A stretch of 64,000 nucleotides of DNA from HT1-32 sp040219025. GTDB taxonomy: Bacteria > Pseudomonadota > Alphaproteobacteria > Rhodospirillales > HT1-32. Location of the stretch: positions 62,001 to 126,000 of the forward strand of contig JAVJTE010000020.1 in assembly GCA_040219025.1 (NCBI GenBank), written 5' to 3'. The notes beneath the pieces are model-generated. The model saw nothing but the letters and a program-made list of their open reading frames with translations, searched no databases and was not told the origin of the DNA. Position numbers and translations under genes: made by a program. Within the stretch, counting starts at the first letter, position 1, and the number at the start of each line of letters is the position of its first letter. This document shows, in pieces, positions 8,539 to 16,559 of the stretch.

Positions 8539-9435
8539 ATGATTTTTTTCCTTGAAACCGTAATCAGCGGTCTGATGGCCGGGGTCATGTATGCCCTTGT
8601 CGCCATCGGTTTTGTGCTGATCTTCAAAGCCTCCGGGGTGTTCAACTATGCCCAGGGCGTGATGGCGCTGTTTGCCGCGCTGACCCTGGTCGGCGTGATG
8701 GAGAAATTCGGCGTCTCCGCCTGGATCGCCATCCCCGTGACAATGGGGGTGATGATCATCGTCGCCTATCTGGTTGATTATTTCATCCTGCGGCATCTGG
8801 TGAACGAGCCGCCGATTATCCTGTTCATGGCAACCATCGGGCTGGCCTATGTGCTGGAAGGTGTCGGCGATATCATGTGGGGGTCCGACGTCAAGGTGCT
8901 GGATATCGGCCTGCCGTCCGGCGCCAGCGACTACCTGCTCGACAACTACAACCTCTATATCGAGAAGCTGGAAATTGTTGCCGCCGTCGTCGCGGCAGTA
9001 CTGGTTGTCGTGCTCGCCTTCTTCTTCCAGAAAACCCGGGTTGGCCGGGCGCTCCGCGCTGTTGCCGATGATCATCAGGCAGCCCTCTCGATCGGTATTT
9101 CACTGCGCGGTATCTGGCGCATCGTCTGGTCGGTATCGGGTTTCGTGGCGCTGGTTGCCGGGATCATGTGGGGATCGAAATCGGGTGTGCAGTTCTCGCT
9201 GTCGCTGATTGCACTGAAAGCCCTCCCCGTCCTGATTCTGGGCGGCTTCACCTCGATCCCCGGCGCCATTGTCGGCGGGCTGATCATCGGTGTCGGCGAG
9301 AAGGTGGCCGAGATCTATGCCGGCCCCTATATCGGCAGCGCCATCGAGAACTGGTTCGCCTACATTCTCGCCCTCGCCTTTCTGCTGGTCAGACCGCAAG
9401 GCCTGTTCGGCGAAAAAATCATTGAACGCGTCTAG
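8539..9435 (+). CDS. livH: Branched-chain amino acid-type ABC transporter permease (LivH family)
   Basis: 298-residue inner-membrane permease with about 8 hydrophobic segments. The N-terminal pattern ALVAIGFVLIFKASGVFNYAQG is cut here into its key parts: the ALxAxGxxLIF core near residues 20-30 and FNYAQG near residues 37-42, both hallmarks of LivH. It forms the channel with the LivM protein encoded next. CGGAGG (8524-8529) is a strong ribosome binding site ten bases before the ATG. The 33-base gap after livG keeps it in the same operon. Confidence 0.92.
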   Translation: MIFFLETVISGLMAGVMYALVAIGFVLIFKASGVFNYAQGVMALFAALTLVGVMEKFGVSAWIAIPVTMGVMIIVAYLVDYFILRHLVNEPPIILFMATIGLAYVLEGVGDIMWGSDVKVLDIGLPSGASDYLLDNYNLYIEKLEIVAAVVAAVLVVVLAFFFQKTRVGRALRAVADDHQAALSIGISLRGIWRIVWSVSGFVALVAGIMWGSKSGVQFSLSLIALKALPVLILGGFTSIPGAIVGGLIIGVGEKVAEIYAGPYIGSAIENWFAYILALAFLLVRPQGLFGEKIIERV

Positions 9436-9449
9436 GGCGGGAGCAAAAA

Positions 9450-10526
9450 ATGTTCTATTTCGAATCCGGCCAGTTCAAGAAATCCTACCGCGAGGATCAG
9501 GCGATCCTGCCGATCCGCCAGGACCGGATCGGGATTGCCGTCATCATCGCGGTCGCCTTTGGCGGCGTTCCTTTCATTCTCAATGACTATCTGCTGAACG
9601 CGGTGTTCATCCCCGCCCTGATCTATGCCCTGGCGGCACTCGGGCTGAATATTCTCGTCGGATATTGCGGCCAGATTTCGCTGGGTACCGGCGCCTTTCT
9701 GGCCGTCGGGGCCTATGCATCCTACAAGCTGATGACCTCCTTCCCGGAGCTGAATTTCATCCTGGTGATTCTGCTCTCGGGCGGTGTGACAGCCTGTGTC
9801 GGGATGGTGTTCGGGCTGCCCAGCCTGCGGATCAAGGGATTCTATCTGGCGGTCGCAACCCTCGCCGCACAGTTCTTCATCATCTGGCTCTTCAACAAGG
9901 TCGGCTGGTTCTATAACGACAACGCCACCGGCCAGATCTCGGCCCCGCCGCGCGATGTCTTCGGCTTCCAGATCACCGGGCCGGCGGCACATCCGGTTGC
10001 CACCTATCTGTTTGTGCTGACCTTTGTGACGTTCTTTGCCCTGGTCGCCAAAAATCTGGTGCGCAGCCGGGTTGGCCGGACCTGGATGGCCATTCGTGAC
10101 ATGGATATCGCCGCCGAGCTGATCGGTATCCGGCCGCTGCAGACCAAGCTGACAGCCTTCGGTGTATCATCCTTCTATATCGGCATGGCCGGCGCGATGA
10201 TCTTCACCATCTGGCTGGGGGCCGTCGAAGCGGGCGAGGCCTTCAACATCGACCAGTCATTCCTGGTTCTGTTCATGGTCATCATCGGTGGCCTGGGATC
10301 GATCCTCGGATCCTTTCTCGGTGCCTTCTTCATGATCCTGATGCCGATTGCGCTGAAACAGACCATGGTCGATGGCCTCGGCATGACCGCGGTCAGCGCG
10401 AAGCATATGGAATTTGTCATTCTCGGGGTGCTGATCCTGGTTTTTTTGATCATGGAACCGCACGGACTGGCCCGGCTCTGGCGCCTCGGCAAGGAAAAGC
10501 TGCGGCGCTGGCCGTTCCCGTACTGA
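9450..10526 (+). CDS. livM: Branched-chain amino acid-type ABC transporter permease (LivM family)
   Basis: 358-residue inner-membrane permease, the partner of the LivH protein. About 9-10 hydrophobic segments; the family core GYCGQISLGTGAFLAVGAY lies near residues 71-89, and the C-terminal EAA-like loop includes VIIGGLGSILGSFLGA near 280-295. GGGCGGGAG upstream of the ATG gives good translation. It follows livH by 14 bases. The short arginine/lysine-rich C-terminus (GKEKLRRW) is usual for the family. Confidence 0.92.
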   Translation: MFYFESGQFKKSYREDQAILPIRQDRIGIAVIIAVAFGGVPFILNDYLLNAVFIPALIYALAALGLNILVGYCGQISLGTGAFLAVGAYASYKLMTSFPELNFILVILLSGGVTACVGMVFGLPSLRIKGFYLAVATLAAQFFIIWLFNKVGWFYNDNATGQISAPPRDVFGFQITGPAAHPVATYLFVLTFVTFFALVAKNLVRSRVGRTWMAIRDMDIAAELIGIRPLQTKLTAFGVSSFYIGMAGAMIFTIWLGAVEAGEAFNIDQSFLVLFMVIIGGLGSILGSFLGAFFMILMPIALKQTMVDGLGMTAVSAKHMEFVILGVLILVFLIMEPHGLARLWRLGKEKLRRWPFPY

Positions 10527-10573
10527 CCACGTGTTTACGCTGCCGGCGTTTTGTTAACCGTCAGTGTTCAGAA

Positions 10574-10593
10574 GCCGCATCATGAGAAGCGGC
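10574..10593 (+). other. Intercistronic hairpin upstream of the binding-protein gene
   Basis: GCCGC (10574-10578) and GCGGC (10589-10593) form a short stem with a 10-base loop in the 86-base gap between livM and the substrate-binding protein gene. It lies just before a very strong ribosome binding site (AAAAGGAGGAGAGAG). Hairpins here often stabilise the 3' part of transporter mRNAs so that the binding protein is made in excess. No T-tract follows, so it is not an intrinsic terminator. The functional role is inference. Confidence 0.4.
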
Positions 10594-10612
10594 GCAAAAG
10601 GAGGAGAGAGAG

Positions 10613-11923
10613 ATGAACCTTAAAGGACTGACTCTGGGGGTCGTTGCTGCGGCATCGATCAGCATCGCCGGGGCTGCGACCGCCGCAGAACTGGTGATCC
10701 CGTCGATGGTTTACCGGACCGGGCCCTATGCCCCGAACGGCATTCCTTTCGCCAACGGCTATGGCGATTACTTCAACCTGCTGAACGCCCGTGACGGCGG
10801 TATCGGCGGTGTGCCAGTCAATCTGGTGGAATGCGAAACCGCGTACAATACCAAGCAGGGTGTTGAATGTTATGAAAACACCAAGAATATCGGTTCCGGT
10901 GCGCTGGTTTATCAGCCGCTGTCCACCGGTATTACCTATCAGCTGATCCCAAAGGCGGCTTTCGACCAGATCCCGATTTTCTCGATGGGCTATGGCCGGA
11001 CATCTGCCTCGAACGGCAAGATCTTCCCGTGGGTTTTCAACCTGCCGGCAACCTACTGGGATCAGGCGACTGTTTTCGTGAAATATGTTGCCGAGAAGGA
11101 AGGCGGTCTCGACAAGCTGAAGGGCAAGAAGATCGCACTGGTCTATCACAACTCTGCCTACGGCAAGGAGCCGATCCGGACACTTGAAGTTGCCGCCGAG
11201 AAGTACGGCTTTTCGCTGCAACTGCTGCCGGTCGATCATCCCGGTCAGGAACAGAAGGCAACCTGGTTGCAGATCCGCCGTGAACAGCCGGACTGGGTCT
11301 TCATGTGGGGCTGGGGTGTGATGAACCAGGTCGCCGTCAAGGAAGCGACCTCGATCCGCTATCCGATGGATCATTTCATCGGTGTCTGGTGGTCCGGTTC
11401 CGAAAACGATGTTGCCCCCGCGGGCGAGGCAGCCGACGGCTATCTGTCGGGTGCGTTCCATGCACCGGGCGACAACTTCCCGCTCCATGATGACATCAAG
11501 AAACATCTCTATGATGCCAACAAGGGTCTGGGCGACCGCGACCGCATCGGTGAAGTGCTCTACAACCGGGGTATCGTTGCCGCGATGTGGACGGCTGAAG
11601 CCATCCGCAATGCACAGAAGATCCACAAGACTGCCGAAGTGACCGGCGCCATGGTGCGTGACGGCTTCGAGCAGCTGAATGTCGACGAAAAGCGCCTGAC
11701 CGAACTTGGTCTGCCGGGCTTCACCATTCCGGTGCAGGTGACCTGCGCCAACCATGGCGGTTCCGGTAATGTCGCCCTGCAGCAGTGGGACGCGAAGGCC
11801 GGCAAGTGGAAGATCGTGACGAAATTCTACGAGCCGATGCGTGACATCACCGGTCCGCTGATTGCCGAAGATTCCGGCTCCTATGCCAAGGAAAACGGCA
11901 TTCCGGAGCGGGAGTGCAGCTGA
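10613..11923 (+). CDS. livK: Periplasmic substrate-binding protein of Liv-type ABC transporter
   Basis: 436-residue secreted binding protein. A Sec signal peptide (about residues 1-26, ending AATAAEL) precedes a type I periplasmic-binding fold. It is longer than classical LivK (about 370) and belongs to the branch often found with CoA ligase genes. AAAAGGAGG ten bases before the ATG predicts strong expression. As the only binding protein of the locus it sets the specificity. Ligand contacts cannot be read from sequence alone. The livF-type ATPase gene follows within 43 bases. Confidence 0.9.
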   Translation: MNLKGLTLGVVAAASISIAGAATAAELVIPSMVYRTGPYAPNGIPFANGYGDYFNLLNARDGGIGGVPVNLVECETAYNTKQGVECYENTKNIGSGALVYQPLSTGITYQLIPKAAFDQIPIFSMGYGRTSASNGKIFPWVFNLPATYWDQATVFVKYVAEKEGGLDKLKGKKIALVYHNSAYGKEPIRTLEVAAEKYGFSLQLLPVDHPGQEQKATWLQIRREQPDWVFMWGWGVMNQVAVKEATSIRYPMDHFIGVWWSGSENDVAPAGEAADGYLSGAFHAPGDNFPLHDDIKKHLYDANKGLGDRDRIGEVLYNRGIVAAMWTAEAIRNAQKIHKTAEVTGAMVRDGFEQLNVDEKRLTELGLPGFTIPVQVTCANHGGSGNVALQQWDAKAGKWKIVTKFYEPMRDITGPLIAEDSGSYAKENGIPERECS

Positions 11924-11966
11924 CCGGTCACTGATCCGCTTTGCTGAACAGAAAAAGAAGGACGCC

Positions 11967-12779
11967 ATGAGCACGGGTGCCAAGAAAATACTCGAGATCA
12001 ATAATATCGAGGTCATTTATGACCACGTCATTCTTGTGCTCAAAGGTGTCACGCTGGAAGTGCCCGAGGGGGGTATCATTGCCCTCCTCGGCGCTAACGG
12101 TGCCGGCAAGTCGACGACACTGAAATCGATTTCCAACCTGTTGCAGGTCGAACGTGGCGAAGTCGTGAAGGGTTCGATCAGCCTGAACGGCGAGACCATC
12201 AACGGCATCGGTGCGACCGAGGTCGTCAAGCGCGGCTGTGTCCAGGTGATGGAAGGCCGCCATTGTTTTGAACATCTGACCATCGAGGAAAACCTCCTGA
12301 CCGGGGCCTATATCCGCGGCTATGACCGCAAGGGCATTCAGGCTGACCTCGACATGGTCTACAGCTATTTTCCGCGGCTGGAACAGCGCCGCAAATCTCA
12401 GGCCGGCTACACATCCGGCGGCGAACAGCAGATGTGCGCGATTGGCCGCGCCCTGATGGCCCGCCCGAAACTGGTTCTGCTGGATGAACCCTCAATGGGT
12501 CTGGCCCCGCAACTGGTCGAACAGATTTTCGAAATCATCAGGAAACTGAACACCGAACAGGGCGTTTCCTTCCTGCTGGCCGAACAGAACACCAATCTGG
12601 CGCTGCGCTATGCCAGCTACGGCTATATTCTGGAGAACGGCCGCGTGGTGCTGGACGGTCCGGCTGCGGAGCTGATGGAAAACGAGGATGTGAAGGAATT
12701 CTATCTTGGTGGCGGCGGTGACGAGCGCCGCAGCTTCAAGAACCTGAAAAGCTACAAGCGCCGCAAACGCTGGCTGTAG
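11967..12779 (+). CDS. livF: Branched-chain amino acid-type ABC transporter ATPase (LivF family)
   Basis: 270-residue second nucleotide-binding subunit. Walker A GANGAGKST (about residues 40-48), signature YTSGGEQQM (about 150-158), Walker B LVLLDEPSMGLAP (about 171-183) and the switch segment LLAEQN are intact. An open frame continues upstream to 11862 inside the livK gene, but the start at 11967 is chosen because AGAAGGA lies just before it and the family N-terminus (ILEINNIEVIY) begins there. With LivG it forms the ATPase pair. The C-terminus is basic (KSYKRRKRW), slightly longer than E. coli LivF. Confidence 0.92.
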   Translation: MSTGAKKILEINNIEVIYDHVILVLKGVTLEVPEGGIIALLGANGAGKSTTLKSISNLLQVERGEVVKGSISLNGETINGIGATEVVKRGCVQVMEGRHCFEHLTIEENLLTGAYIRGYDRKGIQADLDMVYSYFPRLEQRRKSQAGYTSGGEQQMCAIGRALMARPKLVLLDEPSMGLAPQLVEQIFEIIRKLNTEQGVSFLLAEQNTNLALRYASYGYILENGRVVLDGPAAELMENEDVKEFYLGGGGDERRSFKNLKSYKRRKRWL

Positions 12780-12909
12780 AATAATCCCTGGCAGAAGATA
12801 CACAGCAGACCCCGGACAGCCCGGCTGACGGTGGTTCCGCGATGACAGGATATATTAAACCGGGTCTTCCTGAATCAGGGCCGGGACGACATAGGCGAAG
12901 GGCAGCCGC

Positions 12910-14142
12910 ATGAGCGAATATTACGATAAACTGGAAACCCGGTCAGCGGATCAGCGGGCGAAGGATCTGGCGAAAGAGTTGCCTGCCATCATCGCCCGGG
13001 CAAAGGCATCAGCGCCGGCTTATGCCACGCTTCTGGCCGATCATGACCCGGCGGAAATCACCGGCCCGGAAGCACTGGCCGGCCTGCCGCTGACCCGCAA
13101 AAACGAGCTGATCGAGCGACAGGCTGCGGACCCGCCTTACGCCGGACTGACCACCATCCCGACCGGTGACCTGGCTTGTATTTACCAGTCACCGGGCCCG
13201 ATCTATGACGCAGAAGGCCGCACAAGCGATTACTGGCGGGTCGCCCGGGCCCTGTTCGCCGCGGGTTTTCGCAAGGGCGATATCCTGCATAACTGCTTCG
13301 CCTATCACTTCACCCCGGCCGGTGCGATGATCCAGACCGGGGCCGGGGCGCTTGGCTGCGCCGTCGTTCCCGCCGGTCCCGGCCAGACCGAACAGCAGAT
13401 ACAGGCCATCCGGGACGTCCGGCCGACCGGCTATGCCGGCACGCCCTCCTTCCTGAAGATCATTCTGGAGAAAGCTGACGAGATGGGGGAAGCCCTGCCG
13501 TCGCTGAAGCGGGCACTGGTCGCCGGTGAAGCCCTGTTCCCGGCCGTCCGTCAGGGCTTTGCCGACCGCGGAATCGAGGTCTGCCAGTTCTATGGTACTG
13601 CGGATCTGGGCAGCATCGCCTATGAGTCAGAGGCCCGTGACGGCCTGATCGTTGACGAGGGTGTCATCGTCGAGATCGTACGCCCGGGCACCGGCCAGCC
13701 GGTCGCAGAGGGCGAGGTCGGCGAGGTCGTGGTCACCACGACCGCCCGTGCCTATCCGCTGATTCGCTTTGCCACCGGTGACCTGTCCTGTTTGCTGCCC
13801 GGCGACAGCCCCTGTGGCCGCACCAACAGGCGTCTGAAGGGCTGGATGGGCCGGGCCGATCAGGGCACCAAGATCAAGGGCATGTTCGTGCATCCGCCAC
13901 AGGTCGCCGCCATCGTCAGCCGACATCCGGAAGTCACCCGCGCGCGCCTTGTCGTCACCGGCGAGAACAATACGGATATCATGACTCTGGTCTGCGAAAC
14001 CGGCGCCGGCAGTGACACCCTGCGCGATGCGCTTGCCGCCAGCGTCCGCGCCGTCACCAAACTCGGGGCCCGGATCGACTTCACCACCCCCGGCGCACTG
14101 CCCAATGACGGCATCGTCATCGAAGACGCCCGCAAGGGATAA
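12910..14142 (+). CDS. Phenylacetate-CoA ligase-like AMP-binding protein (PaaK family)
   Basis: 410-residue ANL-type ligase of the PaaK branch. PaaK-like features include PLTRKNELIERQ near residue 60, a glycine- and tyrosine-containing core GYAGTPSFLK near 178, the QFYGTADLG acyl-binding motif near 224 and LIRFATGDLS near 292; the C-terminal domain contains MGRADQGTKIKGMFVHP. The usual serine/threonine-rich P-loop near residue 90 is replaced by IYQSPGPIYDAE, seen in several PaaK relatives beside Liv transporters. A separate promoter is possible because 130 bases separate it from livF. Together with the ligase at 5771 it brackets the importer, suggesting activation of imported aromatic or aliphatic acids. 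Substrate is unknown. Confidence 0.85.
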   Translation: MSEYYDKLETRSADQRAKDLAKELPAIIARAKASAPAYATLLADHDPAEITGPEALAGLPLTRKNELIERQAADPPYAGLTTIPTGDLACIYQSPGPIYDAEGRTSDYWRVARALFAAGFRKGDILHNCFAYHFTPAGAMIQTGAGALGCAVVPAGPGQTEQQIQAIRDVRPTGYAGTPSFLKIILEKADEMGEALPSLKRALVAGEALFPAVRQGFADRGIEVCQFYGTADLGSIAYESEARDGLIVDEGVIVEIVRPGTGQPVAEGEVGEVVVTTTARAYPLIRFATGDLSCLLPGDSPCGRTNRRLKGWMGRADQGTKIKGMFVHPPQVAAIVSRHPEVTRARLVVTGENNTDIMTLVCETGAGSDTLRDALAASVRAVTKLGARIDFTTPGALPNDGIVIEDARKG

Positions 14143-14217
14143 CCCCGCAGTACAGCCTCAAAAGAGATCCTGAAACGGGTTCAGGACGAAGAAAAGAGGC
14201 GGGGTCAGATCGGAATT

Positions 14218-14245
14218 GCATTATTTCCGGAATAAACAATAATGC
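14218..14245. promoter_or_regulatory. Inverted repeat just upstream of tungstate transporter genes
   Basis: GCATTATT (14218-14225) and AATAATGC (14238-14245) form a perfect 8-bp inverted repeat with a 12-base spacer containing the smaller palindrome TTCCGGAA. It ends eight bases before the tupB ATG, where a repressor would block transcription or translation start. The obvious candidate ligand-sensing regulator is the convergent HTH protein at 16560-17429. No clear Shine-Dalgarno precedes the ATG. Confidence 0.45.
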
Positions 14246-14252
14246 GTAAATT

Positions 14253-14960
14253 ATGCAGAATTTTGCAGAGTCCTTTCGCCTTGCCTTCGACCTGCTGATC
14301 TCGCTGGATGCGGATCTGCTGGAGATTGTCGGCCTGTCCATGCAGGTCAGTCTGGCGGCGATGGGTTTTGCCTGTGCCATTGGCTTTCCCCTGGGCGCGC
14401 TGGTCGCGGTCACCCGGTTTCCGGGCCGGGGTGCGGTTATCATTCTGATGAACGCACTGATGGGCCTGCCACCGGTTGTGGTCGGGCTGGTGGTTTATCT
14501 TTACCTGTCCCGCTCCGGGCCGCTTGGCTGGCTTGGCCTGCTGTATTCACCGACGGCGATGATCATTGCCCAGACCATCCTGATCGCACCGATTGTCGCC
14601 GCCCTGTCACGGCAGGTGCTGGAGGATCTGCATGGCGAATATGACGAACAGTTCCGCTCGCTGGGCCTGACCCGGCTACAGACCATCATAACCCTGCTTC
14701 AGGATGCCCGTTACTCGCTGCTGACCGTGGCGCTGGCCGGGTTTGGCCGGGCGATTGCGGAGGTCGGGGCGGTCATTATTGTCGGCGGCAATATCGATCA
14801 TCTGACCCGGGTGATGACCACGGCGATTGCGCTGGAGACATCGAAAGGTGATCTGGCGCTGGCGCTGGCACTCGGCATCATCCTGCTGGTCATCGCCCTC
14901 AGCGTGAATGCCTGCGTCATGGGGCTGCGGATGACGGCCCGGCGGTATGCCTATGCCTGA
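14253..14960 (+). CDS. tupB: Tungstate-type ABC transporter permease (TupB family)
   Basis: 235-residue inner-membrane permease with about 5-6 hydrophobic segments. The EAA-type ATPase-contact loop is seen around residues 125-150 (EQFRSLGLTRLQ), and the segment AIAEVGAVIIVGGN near 168-180 is typical of TupB/ModB-like oxyanion permeases. It heads a permease-ATPase-binding protein operon in the TupBCA family, which takes up tungstate (sometimes molybdate) for pterin-cofactor enzymes. The ATG at 14253 has no visible ribosome binding site. The next gene overlaps it by 14 bases. Confidence 0.85.
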   Translation: MQNFAESFRLAFDLLISLDADLLEIVGLSMQVSLAAMGFACAIGFPLGALVAVTRFPGRGAVIILMNALMGLPPVVVGLVVYLYLSRSGPLGWLGLLYSPTAMIIAQTILIAPIVAALSRQVLEDLHGEYDEQFRSLGLTRLQTIITLLQDARYSLLTVALAGFGRAIAEVGAVIIVGGNIDHLTRVMTTAIALETSKGDLALALALGIILLVIALSVNACVMGLRMTARRYAYA

Positions 14961-15699
14961 TGACCAGACCATGACCCCGCCTCTCCCAGACATACAGCAG
15001 GCCCCGCTGGTTGCCGCCTTTGACCTGACACTGGTCATCGACGGAAAGCGGCTCATCGACCAGATCGGATTTACCCTCGGGCAGCAGTCCCGGACCATCA
15101 TTCTCGGGCCCAACGGGGCCGGTAAAAGTCTGCTGCTGAAGCTGATGCACGGACTGATCGCCCCGACCGACGGTGCCGTCCGCTGGCAGCCACAGCCGGA
15201 TGGCGGCCCGCGGCGGCAGGCAATGGTGTTTCAGCGACCGGTCCTGTTGCGCCGGTCCGTCGCCGCCAATCTCGACTTTGTTCTGAAACGACAGGGCAAA
15301 GCCGATATCGCCGACCGCCGGGAGGCCCTGCTGGACCGCATCGGCCTCAGCGACAAAGCCGGGCAGGCGGCCCGTCTGCTGTCGGTCGGGGAACAACAGC
15401 GGCTGGCGCTGGCGCGTGCGCTGGCGACTGAACCGGAAATCCTGTTCCTGGATGAAGCCACGGCCAGTCTGGACCCGTCATCTGTCCTGAAAATCGAACA
15501 GATCGTGCAGGAGGCCAGTGCCGCCGGGGTGAAGGTGATCTTTGTCACCCACGATCTCGGACAGGCCCGCAGGCTGGCCGACGATGTGCTGTTCCTGCAT
15601 CGCGGGCGGATCGGGGAGCAGGCACCGGCTGAACAATTCTTCCGCCGGCCCGCCTCACCCGACGCCGCCGCGTTTCTGGACGGCAAAATCGTCATCTGA
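14947..15699 (+). CDS. tupC: Tungstate-type ABC transporter ATPase (TupC family)
   Basis: 250-residue nucleotide-binding subunit. Walker A is GPNGAGKS (about residues 55-62), the signature LSVGEQQRLALARAL lies near 140-154, and Walker B LFLDEATASLD near 163-173; the switch histidine follows in FVTHDLGQ. The N-terminal 20 residues are polar and of uncertain start: ATG codons at 14947 and 14953 both overlap the tupB end. The VGEQQR signature with valine in place of SGG is an acceptable variant. Gene order supports assignment to the same tungstate importer. Confidence 0.85.
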   Translation: MPMPDDQTMTPPLPDIQQAPLVAAFDLTLVIDGKRLIDQIGFTLGQQSRTIILGPNGAGKSLLLKLMHGLIAPTDGAVRWQPQPDGGPRRQAMVFQRPVLLRRSVAANLDFVLKRQGKADIADRREALLDRIGLSDKAGQAARLLSVGEQQRLALARALATEPEILFLDEATASLDPSSVLKIEQIVQEASAAGVKVIFVTHDLGQARRLADDVLFLHRGRIGEQAPAEQFFRRPASPDAAAFLDGKIVI

Positions 15700-15727
15700 A
15701 CAACACCAAAGTAAAAGGGAGACCTAC

Positions 15728-16552
15728 ATGGTGAATTTCAAAACCGCACTGATTGCCGGAATGATTGGTCTGATGTCCGGGGCGGCAAACGCCGCGGATC
15801 CGTCGATCATCGTCCAGTCCACAACATCCACCGCCAATTCCGGGCTGTATGACCATCTGCTGCCCGCGTTCAGGACAAAGAGCGGCATCACCGTCAATGT
15901 GGTCGCTGTCGGAACCGGTCAGGCGATCAGGAATGCACAGAACTGCGATGGTGACGTGCTGCTGGTCCATGCGAAATCTGCCGAGGAGGCCTTCGTCAGG
16001 GATGGCTACGGCGTCAAACGCAGCGACCTGATGTATAATGATTTTGTCATCGTCGGGCCGACAGCTGACCCGGCAGGCATCGCTGGCACGAAAGATGTCA
16101 GCACGGCCCTCCGGAAAATCACCGAAACCGGGGCTCCCTTTGCGTCGCGCGGGGATGATTCCGGCACCCACAAGAAAGAGCTTCAGCTCTGGAAAGCCGC
16201 CGGGCTGGATCCGGCATCGGCATCCGGCAAATGGTATCGCGAAACCGGCTCCGGCATGGGTGCCACCCTGAATGCCGGTGTCGGCATGGGTGCCTATGTG
16301 ATGACCGACCGGGCGACCTGGATCAGCTTCAAGAACAAGGGTGATTTCGAGATTGTCGTCGAAGGCGACCGGAATCTGTTCAACCAGTACGGGGTCATTC
16401 TGGTCAACCCGGCAAAATGCCCGGATGTGAAACAGGCCGAAGGTCAGGCCTTTATCGACTGGCTGCTGTCGGAAGACGGCCAGAAGACAATCGGCAGCTA
16501 TCAGATCGACGGCAAGAACCTGTTCTTCCCGAACGCCAGACCGTCTTCCTGA
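15728..16552 (+). CDS. tupA: Tungstate-binding periplasmic protein (TupA family)
   Basis: 274-residue exported oxyanion-binding protein. A signal peptide ends near ANAADPS (about residue 23). The mature start IIVQSTTSTANSGL carries the TTST motif that binds the oxyanion in TupA, and RGDDSGTHKKE near residue 142 is the second conserved binding stretch. The open frame extends far upstream inside tupC, but AAAAGGGAG before the ATG at 15728 and the signal peptide fix the start. It faces the regulator gene tail-to-tail with only seven bases between stops. Molybdate as ligand cannot be excluded. Confidence 0.88.
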   Translation: MVNFKTALIAGMIGLMSGAANAADPSIIVQSTTSTANSGLYDHLLPAFRTKSGITVNVVAVGTGQAIRNAQNCDGDVLLVHAKSAEEAFVRDGYGVKRSDLMYNDFVIVGPTADPAGIAGTKDVSTALRKITETGAPFASRGDDSGTHKKELQLWKAAGLDPASASGKWYRETGSGMGATLNAGVGMGAYVMTDRATWISFKNKGDFEIVVEGDRNLFNQYGVILVNPAKCPDVKQAEGQAFIDWLLSEDGQKTIGSYQIDGKNLFFPNARPSS

Positions 16553-16559
16553 TCCCGCA

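Noticed and set aside
10580..12016. 478-codon minus-strand open frame opposite livK
   Set aside because: Shadow of a conserved binding-protein gene; composition typical of antisense translation.
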